NCBI RefSeq assembly: GCF_032854445.1
Contig: NC_088300.1
Span: 38,904,458-38,968,457 of the forward strand
Reading direction: 5' to 3'
Origin: Liolophura sinensis
Lineage: Eukaryota > Mollusca > Polyplacophora > Chitonida > Chitonidae
DNA length: 64,000 nt
Shown here: positions 1 to 10,671 of the stretch, in pieces
Numbering within the stretch: the first letter of the stretch is position 1
Layout: each line of letters begins with the position of its first letter
Made by a program: the position numbers and the translations under genes
The notes under the pieces: generated by a model
What the model was told of the DNA's origin: nothing
Database searches by the model: none
What the model saw: only the letters and a program-made list of their open reading frames with translations

Positions 1-754
1 GGAGACAGTCAGTGTGACTATACTGCTGGAAAGGCTTCAGCATTCTACACAGTAGGATGTTTATTTTTTTTTTTTTGTGAGAATGGAGTACAAAAAGGAG
101 GGAAGCATTCTTCTATGGAGTAATGAAATGAGCCTATATCATGTTTGTGAAAATAATGAGAACCTTTCTAGTAGGGAAGAAATTTGGGTTAGTTTTCTAA
201 TCATCAGCTGAGTACTGCTGTACTAACTGATCTATCAAGGCAGATGAAATTAGCTTGCTATTTTGTAGGAGACAGATTGTATGCAAGCTGTAAGTTCCAG
301 CCTCGTAAAAATAATAACAATAACAAGAAAAAACAGAACGATTACAATAGGGATCGCGTTCGGAGAGAAAATATATTTAAAAGTGAGAGTCTGTGTTTGT
401 TATATTTGCTACTGTAATTCTTCAGTGTTTTTGTACATTTACCAGGTGTGTCTTAAAGGGATTCATAATCGACGCTGATTGGCTGACAATGGAGATTGGG
501 TTTCCTGGGTTAAACCATGCAACTTTAGTTCCACATGAAATTTAGCTTAGCCTAAGCATAGCTTGGACTTGCCTCTCTCTCACACCAGTCAATATCCCTT
601 TAAGGCCTACTTTGAAAGCTCTTATTCTCTCTCCATTGTGACAGCTGATCTTCATGTTGCATGATTTTGTAATCCAGTGTCATCACAGAAATTAAAGTGT
701 TAATTATGATTTGTATGCTGCTTCCATGCATGCCCTTGTATATAGGGAAAGGAG
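1..754. other. Non-coding stretch, nothing recognised
   Basis: AT-rich sequence with short homopolymers (poly-T near 61-76). Open frames here are short, unlike any protein I know, and have no convincing splice sites. I see no gene. Confidence 0.5.
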
Positions 755-1010
755 GGTTCGATGGCTTGGTGGTTAGCTTGCTGGTACAGCACAATGACTC
801 CAGAGCCTCTCACCAATGAGGTCGCTGTGAGTTCAAGTCTGTCTCTTAATGGCTTCCTCTCTGGCTACACATTAGTAGGTGGCAGTAACCTGTGGATACT
901 CATGGGTTTACCCCAAGGTATGCCTCTTTTCTTCCCACCGTAATGGTGGCTTGTATACGTGAAATATTCTTGACTATGGCATAAAACACCCGTCACATAA
1001 TTAAATGAAT
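755..1010 (+). mobile_element. SINE-A copy, old, near full length
   Basis: Degenerate copy of the tRNA-headed SINE that recurs through the window. The tRNA-like head (TGGCTTGGTGGTTAGC-like), the 'agcctctcaccaatg' block, the B-box-like 'gagttcaagtc', and the tail 'gaaatattcttgac...gcataaaacacc' are all present in order with many substitutions. The high divergence points to an old insertion. Confidence 0.8.
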
Positions 1011-1999
1011 ACATACATGTATATTGGTAAAGGTTGATGAGTTGTGTGACTGCACTATTTACATGTAGGCCTATGTCTTTGAAGTGTCAAAGACACTACA
1101 ATGTAGAAATCCTCTGGAGCAAAACTGCATTTTCCATTGTGTAGATCATATATATAGTCACAGTGAAGTCCTACATACACATATCCTTACGCCCCTTCTT
1201 GTGGTATATTGGTTTTTATGTCAATACTGTAACGTAAGAACTGCTTCAGTGGGTATGATTTAAGGATATCGGGTAGTATTTTGATGATCAGCACCAGGCT
1301 TGACCACATTGTTATTTGTTCTGTCATGTCAAGGGTATCCTAAGGTTCAACAACCCTTGTTTTCATTATGATTTATGAACACTGAATTGGAGCATGTTGC
1401 TTCACCATAGCCAATTCCAGACAAACCCAAACTGAGTCGGCAAGAGTTAGGATTCAAACATCTGACCTCACTGGTCAGAGGCTAGTAGTACTAAGTAGGA
1501 GTGCATAAAGACAGTACTATGAACAGGATAAACGGTAGGGTTCAGTGTACATGTATGATTTGAGTGATAATGGTACTTTCATTATCAGTACTGAGCTGTC
1601 TCTGATCCGTATTGCAATACAAGGAATTGCCCTATTGATATTATTAAATCATTCTTCACTCAAAGGAGAGAGCTAAACCTGATCATTATCTGGAACATGA
1701 TCCTGACTAACAGTAGCACAATCAAAAAGGCCCTTTTGTGCACTGCACAAACTCTTCATTTTGTGAAACAGGCTGTTCTACACAAATAGAGTCACAAACA
1801 CAACACAAATTTACTGGTGATCCTCTTTAGCTTTACTGGTTTGTTTGTAGGTTGCTCATATGATGTTAGGTTTAAAGAAGAAAAAAACTTAAAAACATGA
1901 AAAAAAAAAAAAAAAAAGGCTGAAAAGAGCACATTTTTTTTCTATCTGGTGGTGCGTACTACATCATTTTGTGATTTTTCCACGCCATACACGTAAAGC
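1011..1999. other. Non-coding stretch
   Basis: No recognisable exon or repeat except a poly-A tract around 1901-1917. It lies just upstream of the CpG-richer segment at 2000-2310. Confidence 0.4.
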
Positions 2000-2310
2000 C
2001 TGAAAACTGCAAAGCTGGCATAAGTCGCTGAGTATATCGCGTCCTCGATCTTTAACACCCTGTAATTTATGCTGGGGGTGTGTTGCCTCTCAACCAATGA
2101 GAGTCGTTAAAACTGCCGAGTTGTTCGTGTAAACTCGGAACCTATGTCGAACGTTCCGGTTTCCCGATCGTCAAGCGGAAAACGAACTGTACTGTTCGCT
2201 ACCTTCTGGGAAGAAGAGTTCCATCGGAAATGTACGAACTGCACTTCGGCAGTTTCTGACAGCAAGTCTCCTCCTAACACAGAAGACTTTAGGACTAGTT
2301 CTTAGGCAAA
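2000..2310 (+). promoter_or_regulatory. Candidate promoter/5' UTR, CpG-richer segment
   Basis: Unlike its AT-rich surroundings, this segment contains many CG dinucleotides (for example around 2030-2045, 2110-2175, 2185-2250) and leads directly into the ATG at 2311. That fits a promoter and 5' UTR. It is inferred from composition and position only; no TATA box or initiator was identified. Confidence 0.3.
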
Positions 2311-2369
2311 ATGGAATCGCCCACAGCAGATTTTGGCGCTGACTTTATTTATAATTTTATCAATTTGAG
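2311..2369 (+). CDS. Candidate first coding exon, unknown protein
   Basis: ATG at 2311 opens a 19-codon frame reading MESPTADFGADFIYNFINL, ending in a donor-like AG|GTATGG at 2368-2373. A possible next exon follows the acceptor 'tttttgcag' before 2752; it continues in frame (PILLSEVSRVWN...) but hits a stop near 2819. I do not recognise the peptide. Support is a clean start, a compatible donor and the CpG-richer upstream sequence. No homology is claimed, and it could be chance. Confidence 0.25.
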
Positions 2370-4012
2370 GTATGGCATGCACCTGCGAGGAAATGCAAAC
2401 TCTTTTCAATGTTATTTGATTGATATTTAAATTTTCTTCTCCTTTAAAGAATTAGAATTGTCCCCTTGTAGTAATTGTAATGCATGTTTGTACAAGTATT
2501 TTAACATTGTTTTGATGTACTGGCTATCTATAAGAGCTGCACCTGCTTGCCTTCCTGGTCTTCAATTTGACATTTTACATGCCTACTGAATAACTGAAAG
2601 AATGCAAGTAATGTAGAAAAAGTCTAAAAGCTCAACACACTCAGCGAGTAAACCTTGTCAAATTTAACTCAGCAGATAACAGTAAATGAGCAGATCACAG
2701 TTCTTTCTACTGTCCTTGAACTTGAGAATAACATGGATGTGATTTTTGCAGGCCGATACTATTATCCGAGGTTTCTAGAGTATGGAATGTTTTCTGTGCT
2801 GTAAACGACTCCTTTAACTAACGCTGGACATTTGATTTCACAGCTTCCCTGGCTTCAGCACTGATTTATTTATGTGCAGACGAAATTGATCAGAGACTAC
2901 CGGATCGAACAATAACTAAAACAAATGCCACAACAATTTGATTGCGTAATAAGGTCATTTTTTAAAAATGACATTTATTAAGTATTTAGTGACAGAAAAA
3001 TAAAAAATGGAAATGAATTTAGTACATGTATTTTAAAACTTGGAAATGAAATGAAGTTAGAATCCGGAAAAGGTGGGGGCTAAAAATAGAGGCAAACTGA
3101 AGACAGAAATTTAAACCATCACACCCCCAAGTGAGAGGAGGGTGGGAAATTTCTTTCACCCAAACCACGTCTTGCCTCCCTGAGGGAACGCCGATCTAGA
3201 ATTAAAGATTATGAAACGATAATTTGTCCAGACATAAAACACATTATAGCCTGCCTATAATTTGTGTTTATTTGTCTGATTGGTGTGGTTTTTTTTTTTT
3301 TGGTTTTTTTTTTTTTCATTAAGTCTGTGTAAGCTCTCAGCATGGGGTTCGCATGAAATACCATGTTTCGTAGAAGTTGTTACAGTATTGTTAGCCTATT
3401 ATGTTGGATTGGCAGAGTGGTTTACTTGTAATGTTTTTGCCCGACTTTTAAGAGAGTCACACATGGACTGGGTGTATTTAAGATTGTTAATAAATGTCAG
3501 TAATCTAAAACGAGCCTTAGGTGCACACTCTGCTGAAATAGCACCAAAGTCTTTCAGACAAATTTTATTTATTCTGGTTGGCCACATACTGTTCTTGTGT
3601 ACATGAAAAAATGTTTGCTCTGTATCTTGATTGTAAAACACACCCATGCGCATGGTGAAATTATCTTCGTAATGTCCACTGATACAGGGGTTGATTTAAG
3701 CCTGGGGATGTTTCATCTGCAAGATATTATAAAACTAGTGCATCCTGCATTTTGGTGCAGTTGTCTGCCAGTAACTATTACATGTTTCACTTTAAAAGAA
3801 GGCTGGTGGTGTGGCGCACTGCCAATGCTCCCCCTTCCAACACTTCTGGATTGTTTCTCAACTAGCTTGACCCATACACAGTATGCAGGTGACGATATAT
3901 TCATGGTGCTACCCTTTTGTTCGTGAAGTTAGATGCCAATCGATATTCTGAAATAAGTTAAACGCTAGTGGCCAGTTCGATATTCAAGTTAAAATAGCTA
4001 TATCAGGCTAAT
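2370..4012. other. Non-coding stretch
   Basis: AT-rich with poly-T tracts near 3290-3316. Apart from the possible short continuation exon near 2752-2821, no exon, RNA gene or repeat is recognised. The open frames at 3280-3926 are low complexity or antisense to each other and resemble no known protein. Confidence 0.35.
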
Positions 4013-4225
4013 ATCACCACCAAACTTGGAATGTTTGCACACACTCACTGCGCACACTTTTGTGACATCAGTTTTGGATTTGGTCACTAGAGGGCGAATC
4101 GGCAAGTGGCATCTGAAACTGGCACCAAACTTGGTACGTTTACACACACACATACTCCGTGCATACTTTCGTGACATTAGTTTTGGATTTATCGACAGGG
4201 GGTGAATTGGCAACTGGCACAAATT
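4010..4225. repeat. Tandem duplication, two ~105-bp units
   Basis: The block 'caccaaacttgg...gtttgcacacactc...gacatcagttttggattt...ggcgaatcggcaa' at about 4017-4110 recurs at about 4122-4220 with roughly 20% substitutions. Frames reading through it show the same peptide twice, as expected from duplication, and are not treated as a gene. Confidence 0.75.
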
Positions 4226-5220
4226 CAACAACAACGCCATCATGTTAATTTGCCAGGGGAACTTTTCTATGCATGAGCACAACTGAATTGCTTACAGCAT
4301 ATATTACTCCAAAATTGTTTTGAAACAGTAAGTAACATAACTGAAACATTAAGGTGACAAAATGTTTAGTCCAAATGTAAAGACAAGAAATATTTGGGAA
4401 AAACACGGGAAAAATTACCACGTGCTTTAGAGATCCAACTTTTTCCCGCCTTTCCCCGAGCAGAACGAGTTGTCATCAGGGGTAGATAACTCTCACTCAA
4501 ATCATATATAGATGACCTGGTATTAAGGTATTGAATCATAGCGTGTTAAGCTGCAATATTTTCAAATAGCCCAAAAACAAAATTTATTTCCGTAAGCCGA
4601 TATTTTATTCTTAAAACCAAAATTAAATGCTTATTGTAGGACACAATATGGGATTCATCTTAAAAATTAACATAATAGGAGCATTTAGTGGATGTGCTGT
4701 ATTTATAAATTCATTCTGGGACATGTCATATTCCTATATTATGGAGAAAATAAAATCAGAAGAATTTATAATATCAGGATTTTTAAAGATGAAATTTTAC
4801 TTTCTCACATGTATAGTTCAGAAATATGTACTTCATTGATATTTTGTATGTAAAACAAAAAAAAAAAGACAATGAAAGCACTATTAAGCCTAATTTGAAC
4901 ACTGGTACGTGAAATACCGGTATAGTAGAATGACCCAAATGTCAAGGTGGATTTCCTGTGCAAACCCAAGATTTAAGATGAGACTGACATCCAGTAGTTG
5001 GTCATTTTTATCTCTATTTAATTTTTATGGGTTATTAATTTCTGGATGGAAGAACATGCTGATTCATACTTAATCCGTTGGTCCCCATATTTACTCCATA
5101 TTTACTGTTTCATAGACCTACGTGTACTTACCAACTTAGAATTGGTAACACGGCTACCAAAGAGCTCACGTGTATGAGACACAGGAATGCAAAACTTCCG
5201 TTCAATGCATAAAGAACTGA
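4226..5220. other. Non-coding stretch
   Basis: No coding exon or repeat family recognised; AT-rich with several short A-runs. Confidence 0.35.
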
Positions 5221-5224
5221 AATC

Positions 5225-5730
5225 GCGATTTTGGTAATTTACCTAATTAATATGCACACAGATCATCAGGGATGAACCACCCTTCTTGAGTGATTGTGCT
5301 TTATATGCATGTAAAACTTCAATACGTACAATACATTTAAGATACCAACCCTAACATTTTGTTTAAAAGTGGTTCTAACACACAATACACTAATTGCTGG
5401 CTTCCTCTACGGCCGTAAATGGGAAGGTCTATCAGCAACCTACGGATGGTCGTGGGTTTCCGCCGGGCTGTGCCCGGTTTCCTCCCACCATAATGCTGGC
5501 CGCCGTCGTATAGGTGAAATATTCTTGAGTACGGCGTAAAACACCAATCAAATAAACAAATAAATAAATAAACTAATTCAGGAATTCAGTAATTTACGGT
5601 ACTTAATGTGTACACACGGAATCAACCACTTAATATGCCCCTCATGCTATTGTGCTCTACATGTTGCCAAACCCTTAACTCAATACCTGCAGTACCTTTT
5701 AAGACACCACCCCTAACATTTTGTTTAACA
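5225..5730 (-). repeat. Dispersed ~150-bp repeat, two units split by a SINE
   Basis: Two units, 5225-5372 and 5578-5730, share 'aa(t)ttac..', '...caccctaacattttgttt' and related blocks. They are reverse complements of the tandem unit at 59640-60430. A SINE-A copy sits between them, so the array is older than that insertion. Confidence 0.6.
5398..5575 (+). mobile_element. SINE-A copy, 5'-truncated
   Basis: Begins inside the element body ('ctggcttcctctacggccgtaa') and runs through 'gtcgtgggtttccgccgggctgtgcccgg', 'accataatgctggccgccgtcg' and 'gaaatattcttgagtacggcg' to an (AAATA)n tail. The tRNA head is missing. Flanking 'actaatt' on both sides (5391 and 5572 regions) may be a short target-site duplication. 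Confidence 0.85.
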
Positions 5731-5904
5731 TTGCTTTCTTTATTATTGGTTGAGGACGTTGGCGCTCGGGGTACGACATACACTACGCTTGTACTTTACA
5801 GAGGCTTGCTAAAAATGGCATAATTTACCTGGAACTTTGTATATTAATTTAGCGATAACCCTAGCTATTACCCATGTGACCAGTGGAACAGCACTGTATG
5901 GGAT

Positions 5905-6120
5905 CACGTGAAAATGTCAGTCTCTTATGAGGCCTGCCAGAATCATGCAAACATGTCGGTCTCTTGTGAGACCAGCGAGAATCACGCGAACATGTCGGTC
6001 TCTTGGGAGGACCAGCCAGGATCACGCGAATATGTCGGTCTCTTGGGAGGCCAGCCAGGATCATGCGAACATCCCAGTCTCTTGTGAAGCCAGCCAGGAT
6101 CACAGGAACGTCCTGCACCA
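5905..6120. repeat. Minisatellite, ~41-bp unit, about five copies
   Basis: Repeats of 'catgtcggtctcttg(t/g)gag' followed by 'gccagc(c/g)aggatcacgcgaa'. The units differ by a few substitutions and by the spacing of one or two bases. Open frames on both strands through it are repeat artefacts. Confidence 0.85.
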
Positions 6121-6391
6121 TGTACTGTCCTATATTAATCCACCGTTCTTGCATGAAAACTTGCATAAATATTGTCTGAAAAAGCTTTTAACGATAAGAA
6201 GCAAAATGTGCATCAACCCAACTTTATTCAACTTTGGGGTTTCTTTTCACAATTCTTCTTGTTTGATTCCTTTACATTTTAATCTCTAAAATCACTTTAA
6301 TCTTGAAACAAATGAAGTCTACTGTACAAAAGTATATTTTGAAAATAAAAAATTGATATAATTATACTCTTATGACCCAGATATAGAATGC

Positions 6392-6458
<67 letters not shown>
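6392..6458. repeat. (TA)n microsatellite
   Basis: About 67 bp of near-pure alternating TA with one interruption near 6401. Confidence 0.95.
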
Positions 6459-6459
<1 letters not shown>

Positions 6460-6463
<4 letters not shown>

Positions 6464-8587
6464 ACATGTATAAGTAAATATGGTGTATAACTGCCTCTAC
6501 TTACAATAATACTGAACGTTGATTACATAAATGATGCCCCTAAATCAAGAAGTGTTCATACATCACTGACACTCTCATCAATATCACATAAAGGACACCT
6601 ACAATGCAACACATGTACCTCACATTTACTGAACATGTTTACACCATATCTGTGTCTTTGGGAACAACTAGCATGTACTATTAAAGAAAACTACATCGCA
6701 GAACTCTTGAGGATACTCGAACCCCTCAGGGATGAAATTTGACCATTTTTTTTTTAATTTCACTTTTTTATTCTCCATTTTCTTATCTTTCTTCCCACTT
6801 AAAGTGAACACAAAGTCTGCCACTATATATAGAGAGATAAAAGGATATAGGACACAGTTATCACAGAAAAACGTGTAAAAAATTCTATAAAGTTCTGAAA
6901 GCCCAGATGATGAAGTTCAGCGCTGGGGACATGGCACTGACGGACAATTCACTCCTAGTAGCCATGTTGTAGTAGCCCTTATGAACTTGGTCAATCGCAA
7001 GCGCTGAGAGTGTCACGTGATAATTGCTGTCACGTCAAAAAACTTATCATCTCTTGATTGTCGGCGTGGTTTCTTACAGTGGACAAATGCAATAAATTGG
7101 ATTTTGTGGTTAGTTTAAGTGTTAAACTGATGCATTTTGGACCAAACATTTATGGACAGGGAATTGAAAAAGGCTGGCTGTGTCACAATTACGTGTACAT
7201 GTTGGCCGGAAGATTGCAGTAACTTGTCAGGGTGAAATGGCAAGAAAACCGCCCAGGGAGAGCCACTGCTTGAAGAAAAATATTGTGGCGTTGTGTAATT
7301 TATCCTTAGCAAAGTCAGATTTATTACGAAAATGTCTTCTGGAAATCTGCAGGAAAGAGTCTGTTATAAATCCAAAGGTCCTGCTATTGTCGGTAAATTC
7401 CCTGACGTCGAGTGAGTGAGTGCTTGGGGTTTAACGCCCTGACGTCGATACAGCCAGCCAAACCTAATGCAGGTCAAAGGTGTAAGGGCAAGGACGAGCA
7501 AGACTGCTAGAGCAAGACGCTTGAAGATGCCCACGAAGATTGCCCAGACCGATCGTCAGGCAAAGAGAAACATCGACACTTTGAAAATTGGACAGAATTG
7601 ATACTCTTTGACCTGGTATTAGGCATTTCTGCTTGTATTTTCTCATTGGCATACTGTTTAATACCCACAGTACGGGAGAGCTCCTAGGTTTTGTGACATC
7701 ACTCTAGACAGCTATAACATGGAAAAATGACATCACCAAATGAGTGGCTAGATACTGATGGTCATTTCCTATTTATTATGTTGATAAGAGGTGTAGAATT
7801 TTAAAATACTTTTAGAACATTTCTGGAATTCTGCTTTATGAATTAATTAATTCATCCTTACTGGCTGACTTTATATTCACTTTAAAGAAGAAAGCTAAAT
7901 TTTGAGTTTTAAATACTTTAAAGTTGACCAAATGTATAGTGTCCTTTGAAAAAACACCCTGTTTTACTGTACTAGTATCTATAGTAGTAGTTATATTTTA
8001 CTGATAAGAGCCTGCCATTGCTCAAATATCTATGTGTAAGAAAAAAACATAGGTTCCTGTAACCATGCAAGTTGATATTATGAGCATTAATTGCACAGGT
8101 TACGATTGTGAACTTCACTATTCATACAGTTAACAAATACACACTAATAACACGGAGACTTACATACAATCAACTTACACCCATGCAAACTGTACATACA
8201 ATTAAAATAAATATTTGATCTCAGTCAAATTTGACCATGTTCTTTTCCCTGAGGCTCTCTACAATAATCCAGCAGTATACAGTCAATCAATCAATCACAC
8301 AGTGTATATGAACCTTATCTTGGTATTCCCACAGAGGTTTTGAACGTCTTGTTCTTATCAAGGCATTCGAAACTGCAGTCGAAATACAAAGATGCAGAAA
8401 GTTGAGAAACCTCATTTGTTTCTTCTTTCTATCATTTTTTCACGTCAGAAAAATCTTACTTTTATATCTATACGTATACATTCATCTATATAATTAAAAT
8501 AGAGTATTTAAAATAATGCATCTGCACAAATATCAAATACAATCAACAGTAGTGCCCATAATTAAGAATCTTGGTTTATGTATTTGG
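6460..8587. other. Non-coding stretch
   Basis: No recognisable exon or repeat family. A frame at 7180-7419 (+) is moderately long for this AT-rich sequence, but the peptide matches nothing I know and lacks flanking splice signals consistent with a gene. Confidence 0.35.
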
Positions 8588-8692
8588 ATTGTGGGTTTTA
8601 CACCATACTCAAGGTTATGGTGGAAGAGAAATCAACATAGCCAGGGGAAACCCACAACTATAAGCAGGTTACTGGAAGAGCTTCCCACTTCC
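8588..8692 (-). mobile_element. SINE-A fragment, strongly degenerate
   Basis: Read on the minus strand, the order 'aagctcttcc..taacctgcttatagttgtgggtttcccctgg...accttgagtatggtgtaaaaccc' matches the body and tail of SINE-A with many changes. Head and A-rich tail are lost. Confidence 0.6.
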
Positions 8693-8799
8693 AAAACAAC
8701 GCAAAAAACTAGAAAAAACAGCCCTTCTATGGTGTTAAAGGCATACCAGAGACAGTTGTTGCATAATGTCTTACATAATCCAAATAGGTTATTGATGAC

Positions 8800-9375
8800 A
8801 TAATTATTGGAGTCGTAGAGTGGGAATGTAATAACAATTATTGGAGTTGTAGAATGGACATGTAATGACATAATTACTGGAGTGGCACCGTGGAAATGTA
8901 ATGACATAATTATTTGAGTGATACAGTGGAAATGTAATGACATAATTATTGGAATGATACAGCGGAAATGTAATGACATAATTATTGGAATGATACAGCG
9001 GAAATGTAATGACATAATTATTGGAGTGACACAATGGAAATGTAATGACATAATTATCAGCATGGGTACAGTGGAAATGTAATGGCATAATTACGAAAGT
9101 GGAACAGTGGAAATGTAATGACATAATTATCAGCCTGGGTACAGTGGAAATGTAATGACATAATTATTGGAATGATACAGCGGAAATGTAATGACATAAT
9201 GATTGGAGTGATACAATGGAAATGTAATGACATCATTACTAAAGTGGGTACAGTGGAAATGTAATGACATCATTATTAGAGTGGGTACAGTGGAAATGTA
9301 ATGACATCATTATTAGAGTGGGTACAGTGGAAATGTAATGACGTAATTGTTGAAGTTATTTAGTGGACATGTAGA
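8800..9375. repeat. Minisatellite, ~36-bp unit, about 15 copies
   Basis: Units of the form 'cagtggaaatgtaatgacat' plus 'aattattggagtgata' repeat with a period of 35-37 bp. Variants fall into subtypes: 'ggaatgatacagcgg', 'agagtgggtacagtgg' and 'cagcatgggtac'. Minus-strand frames of 100-140 codons through it are repeat artefacts. Confidence 0.95.
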
Positions 9376-10671
9376 GAGGAGGTATCTTAATTAGCCCTGA
9401 TAAGGAGACAGAAATCCACAATGATCTCGGTTGAGCCTCGTTTCAACCATCTTCATTGAATCAAGCTGGCGATGTCCGACATCATCTACCTTGATTTACT
9501 GAGCCATGTTAACTCTTTACAGCTCTGAACTTTCCTTCATAAATATGCATGATTCATGGTCCAATCAGATTCCATCTTAGTTATTGACTATAAATGACAG
9601 GAGTTCACAACAATTCGGCACAACATATGGAATAAACTTATTTCACACTAGACATGGAGGTGCTAGCACAAAAATTAACTCCCTGCAAATCGATGTGTTA
9701 AGGGTTATCTGGGGGAAATTTTAGGGCATTTGTGATATCTTGTTAATAGCAGTAATGGAAATCTACATAATAACTCTAGAATATGGAAAAGAGCAGTGAT
9801 TCATGTACATGTACCAATGGCTGCTCCGGATTTCTCCACTCCAGCATGTGAAAATAAACCACGAAATCCTTCAGTAAAGCATTAAACAATGATTGAATCA
9901 AAAATGACTTACACCAGTTATGCAAAAAACCAATATAACATCATGGAGAAAAAGTCCTAGATCAATTAAATGTATTCTAGCTGCCCTGATTTTAACCATT
10001 CGATGAGGAGTTTGTATTACATAATAATTAACACAGTGCCAGTGTTGGCATGGTTGGAGTGGAAGGTTGTAATAAAATTGTCAGGAACAATTCTGCAATG
10101 TTAGCCTCCAGGGGTTGATTCTGCATAGCCATTTCTCACTTACATGTACATCAAAATTTGAAATATGATCTCGAAGCTTATATTTGGGCTATAGATATGT
10201 TAGAAGTTAAAATTTTGCCCACCTCATCGATAACACCTCATCTTAAGGCAAAATATGTCCAAATTCTAATTTCTAGTACCAAACACTAAGCATTGAGAAG
10301 AATTTTTAAATTTTGACTTGCGTCAGAAACAGCTTTGAAGAATCAGCCCCACCACCATATTTTAAACCTTCTGGCCTCCTGACAAACTGGGCTTATATTA
10401 CTGCTTTACTGGACATAAGTATTAATGTACAAGTACAATGACTAGTATATTAACTTGTAACAGGTAACAGAAAGTTAAAAATGTTACACGAAGTTTCTGA
10501 ACAACATGTATGGTTTAAAAAGTTACATCATGAACAGAGCTATTTTTTACCTTGAATAAAAAAACTCCCAATCCTGTATTATAAATAATTGTGACATAAT
10601 ATCCACTTTTTATACCTGCAAAATACTGGGTAAAAGCACCTTTGTTTTCAGAAACTGTTCATGTTTGTACA
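9376..10671. other. Region downstream of the Rab gene; no gene seen
   Basis: Contains whatever 3' UTR the minus-strand Rab gene has (immediately below 10672), otherwise unremarkable AT-rich sequence. No exon or repeat recognised. Confidence 0.4.

Noticed and set aside
5861-6289. Frames of 100-120 codons on both strands
   Set aside because: They run through the 41-bp minisatellite and show its period in the peptide.
8800-9375. CRISPR-like array (also 54225-54705 and 60785-61245)
   Set aside because: Units are contiguous with no unique spacers and the host is eukaryotic; they are minisatellites.
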